This document shows positions 31,446 through 32,634 of a stretch of DNA of 32,634 bases, piece by piece. Under the pieces are notes generated by a model. That model saw nothing but the letters and a program-made list of their open reading frames with translations, did not search any database and had not been told where the DNA came from. How positions within the stretch are numbered: position 1 is the stretch's first letter; every line of letters begins with the position of its first letter. The stretch spans positions 1 to 32,634 of the forward strand of contig CAIUUK010000052.1 of NCBI GenBank assembly GCA_903902315.1, written 5' to 3'. This DNA comes from an uncultured bacterium. GTDB lineage: Bacteria; Patescibacteriota; Minisyncoccia; Phycocordibacterales; PALSA-1337. The position numbers and the translations under genes are program-made.

Positions 31446-32634
31446 CTATAATGATTCAAAGCTCGCCCTAATAGCCCGTGCCATAAGATTTCTTCGTGTT
31501 TTTAAGAAAGCATCATAGTTCATGTCGTAAAAGTCTTTGGGCAAGCAATGATCGCTTAAAATAGCATCCAACTCTGACTCCTTGCCTACATAATTGCTTT
31601 TTTTAATGGCAGCAAAGTAATCGTTTGGCGATGAATCACTAATTTCAATGTTATCCTCAAATTCAAGATAGGTAAAATTTGCTACCTGGTTAATTTGTCG
31701 GCGATCTAACTTAAATGTGCTCTCCAAATAATTCTTTGGAAAGATATGATGTTTTTCCAAATCTTTTTTCCTTTTTTTCAAGGTCGGGTCAAACAAATCA
31801 CTGACTCTCCTTTCGGAAAACAGGACTTTTGCGCCTTTTCTGATAAGGCTGGCAAAAAAAGTATTTCTAAGTGCATTTTTGTTTGATGACGAAACCAATA
31901 ATGTATTCGGAACAGTAATTTCCCAGAAGTCATTTGTGAGTTCGCTCGCTATTGCCGCATTTAATAGTTTGATAAAGTCATCTTTACCCTTGGCATTTTT
32001 GAAATAATTTAAGTCCGACTCCATCTGTGTTTCAGGGGAATAGGAATAACGGCTGGTTACAGAAGAAAAGAAAAACCACTTCCCGATATTTCTTTCCAAC
32101 TCCTTATGCCCCAGCCCATGTTTTTCTTTGGCTATTAAATATAGAATATATGCGTTAGCGATGTTGTTAGAAGAAGAAATAAGGTCTTTACTCTTAAAGC
32201 CAATCCCAAGAATTATTTTTAAGAATCCGTGCCAGTTTGTGTTGTCTAAAACCGTTGCTTGAGTTTCTTTGAATTTTTCAAATTGATCTTCCCTCAAAGA
32301 AATGGACACCTTTTTTGTGGCAAAATCGCGACCAGTCAATATCGCATAAGCATCTTTCATTTTACCCCTGCCAAAGCCAAGTCCTACGACAATACGAACC
32401 AAATCTTTGGGTGTTGGTTCAAATATGTAATTATATGGCGACTCCTTCTTATCTTTCTCTGGAACCTTTTTTGCCGATTTACAGAAATCATCAATTTGAG
32501 AACGGCCTTCGGGCCAAAAAACCGAAAGCAACGTAAGGATGAAGTCGGCCTGCTTTAATACCGTTCCCTTGCTGTTAATCCTGGTAAATATCTCAGCTAC
32601 CTGTTCCTCTGTTAAATCAGGGACAATTTCAAGT
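31446..32634 (-). CDS. DUF262/GmrSD-type protein, N-terminus beyond window
   Basis: The ORF track starts at a TTG (32531), but the frame is open to the right edge and reads VAEIFTRINSKGTVLKQADF upstream of it, the conserved DUF262 segment (IF.RIN..GT.L...D). At least 396 residues are therefore visible. The C-terminal part has an HNH-like motif, EKHHIFPKNYLES, followed by NQVANFTYLE, as in the nuclease half of GmrSD-type proteins. Such proteins are modification-dependent restriction enzymes or related NTP-driven nucleases. It lies just beyond the candidate att site, so it may belong to the chromosome or to an adjacent element. Confidence 0.8.
   Translation of the reverse strand, partial: LEIVPDLTEEQVAEIFTRINSKGTVLKQADFILTLLSVFWPEGRSQIDDFCKSAKKVPEKDKKESPYNYIFEPTPKDLVRIVVGLGFGRGKMKDAYAILTGRDFATKKVSISLREDQFEKFKETQATVLDNTNWHGFLKIILGIGFKSKDLISSSNNIANAYILYLIAKEKHGLGHKELERNIGKWFFFSSVTSRYSYSPETQMESDLNYFKNAKGKDDFIKLLNAAIASELTNDFWEITVPNTLLVSSSNKNALRNTFFASLIRKGAKVLFSERRVSDLFDPTLKKRKKDLEKHHIFPKNYLESTFKLDRRQINQVANFTYLEFEDNIEISDSSPNDYFAAIKKSNYVGKESELDAILSDHCLPKDFYDMNYDAFLKTRRNLMARAIRASFESL

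Overview
The window looks like a chromosome segment of a Candidate Phyla Radiation (Patescibacteria, Parcubacteria-like) bacterium. This is inferred from gene content: a short valyl-tRNA synthetase, secreted proteins with GWAWS/GWISF repeats, a secreted protein with a CPR-style peptidoglycan-binding domain, a stand-alone YqeY, and an integrative element carrying DUF5659-like and large serine recombinase genes. TGA is used as an ordinary stop, so there is no sign of recoding. Several genes lack a Shine-Dalgarno and have a -10 hexamer only 6-8 nt before the ATG, which points to leaderless mRNAs.

Layout. (1) 1-4437, minus: the N-terminal 1479 residues of a giant secreted protein that runs off the left edge. 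It has beta-helix-like flanks around 14 Asp-box propeller repeats arranged as 7 + insert + 7. (2) 4476-6607: rmuC and a small coiled-coil gene on minus, and yqeY on plus. (3) 6642-10314, minus: a compact cluster plsC - speD - membrane GNAT-like protein - sensor histidine kinase. (4) 10441-17258: secreted or surface proteins (a PEP-CTERM protein, a GWAWS repeat protein, a 358-aa unknown, a peptidoglycan-binding protein) around valS. (5) 17257-18432, minus: polysaccharide deacetylase and a NUDIX hydrolase. (6) About 18455-31400: an integrative element. Its left end holds a 3' remnant of a different serine recombinase gene and about 660 nt of ORF-free, hairpin-rich DNA. Its minus-strand cargo is HEPN/AbiU2-like + DUF4238 + TPR-like genes, preceded by an overlapping block of two membrane proteins, YidD and a secreted HNH nuclease. 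Its plus-strand backbone is a wHTH-like protein, a DUF5659-like protein, a RepA-like ATPase, three small proteins and the large serine recombinase. (7) 31446 to the right edge, minus: a DUF262/GmrSD-type protein, incomplete at its N-terminus.

How it fits together: the left half is housekeeping and cell-surface genes. The right half is a mobile element with maintenance and integration genes on one strand and cargo on the other. The best candidates for an undescribed system are the HEPN-DUF4238-TPR triplet, the membrane-membrane-YidD-HNH block and the structured region at the left end of the element. Functions beyond recognised families are inference; no database search was possible.
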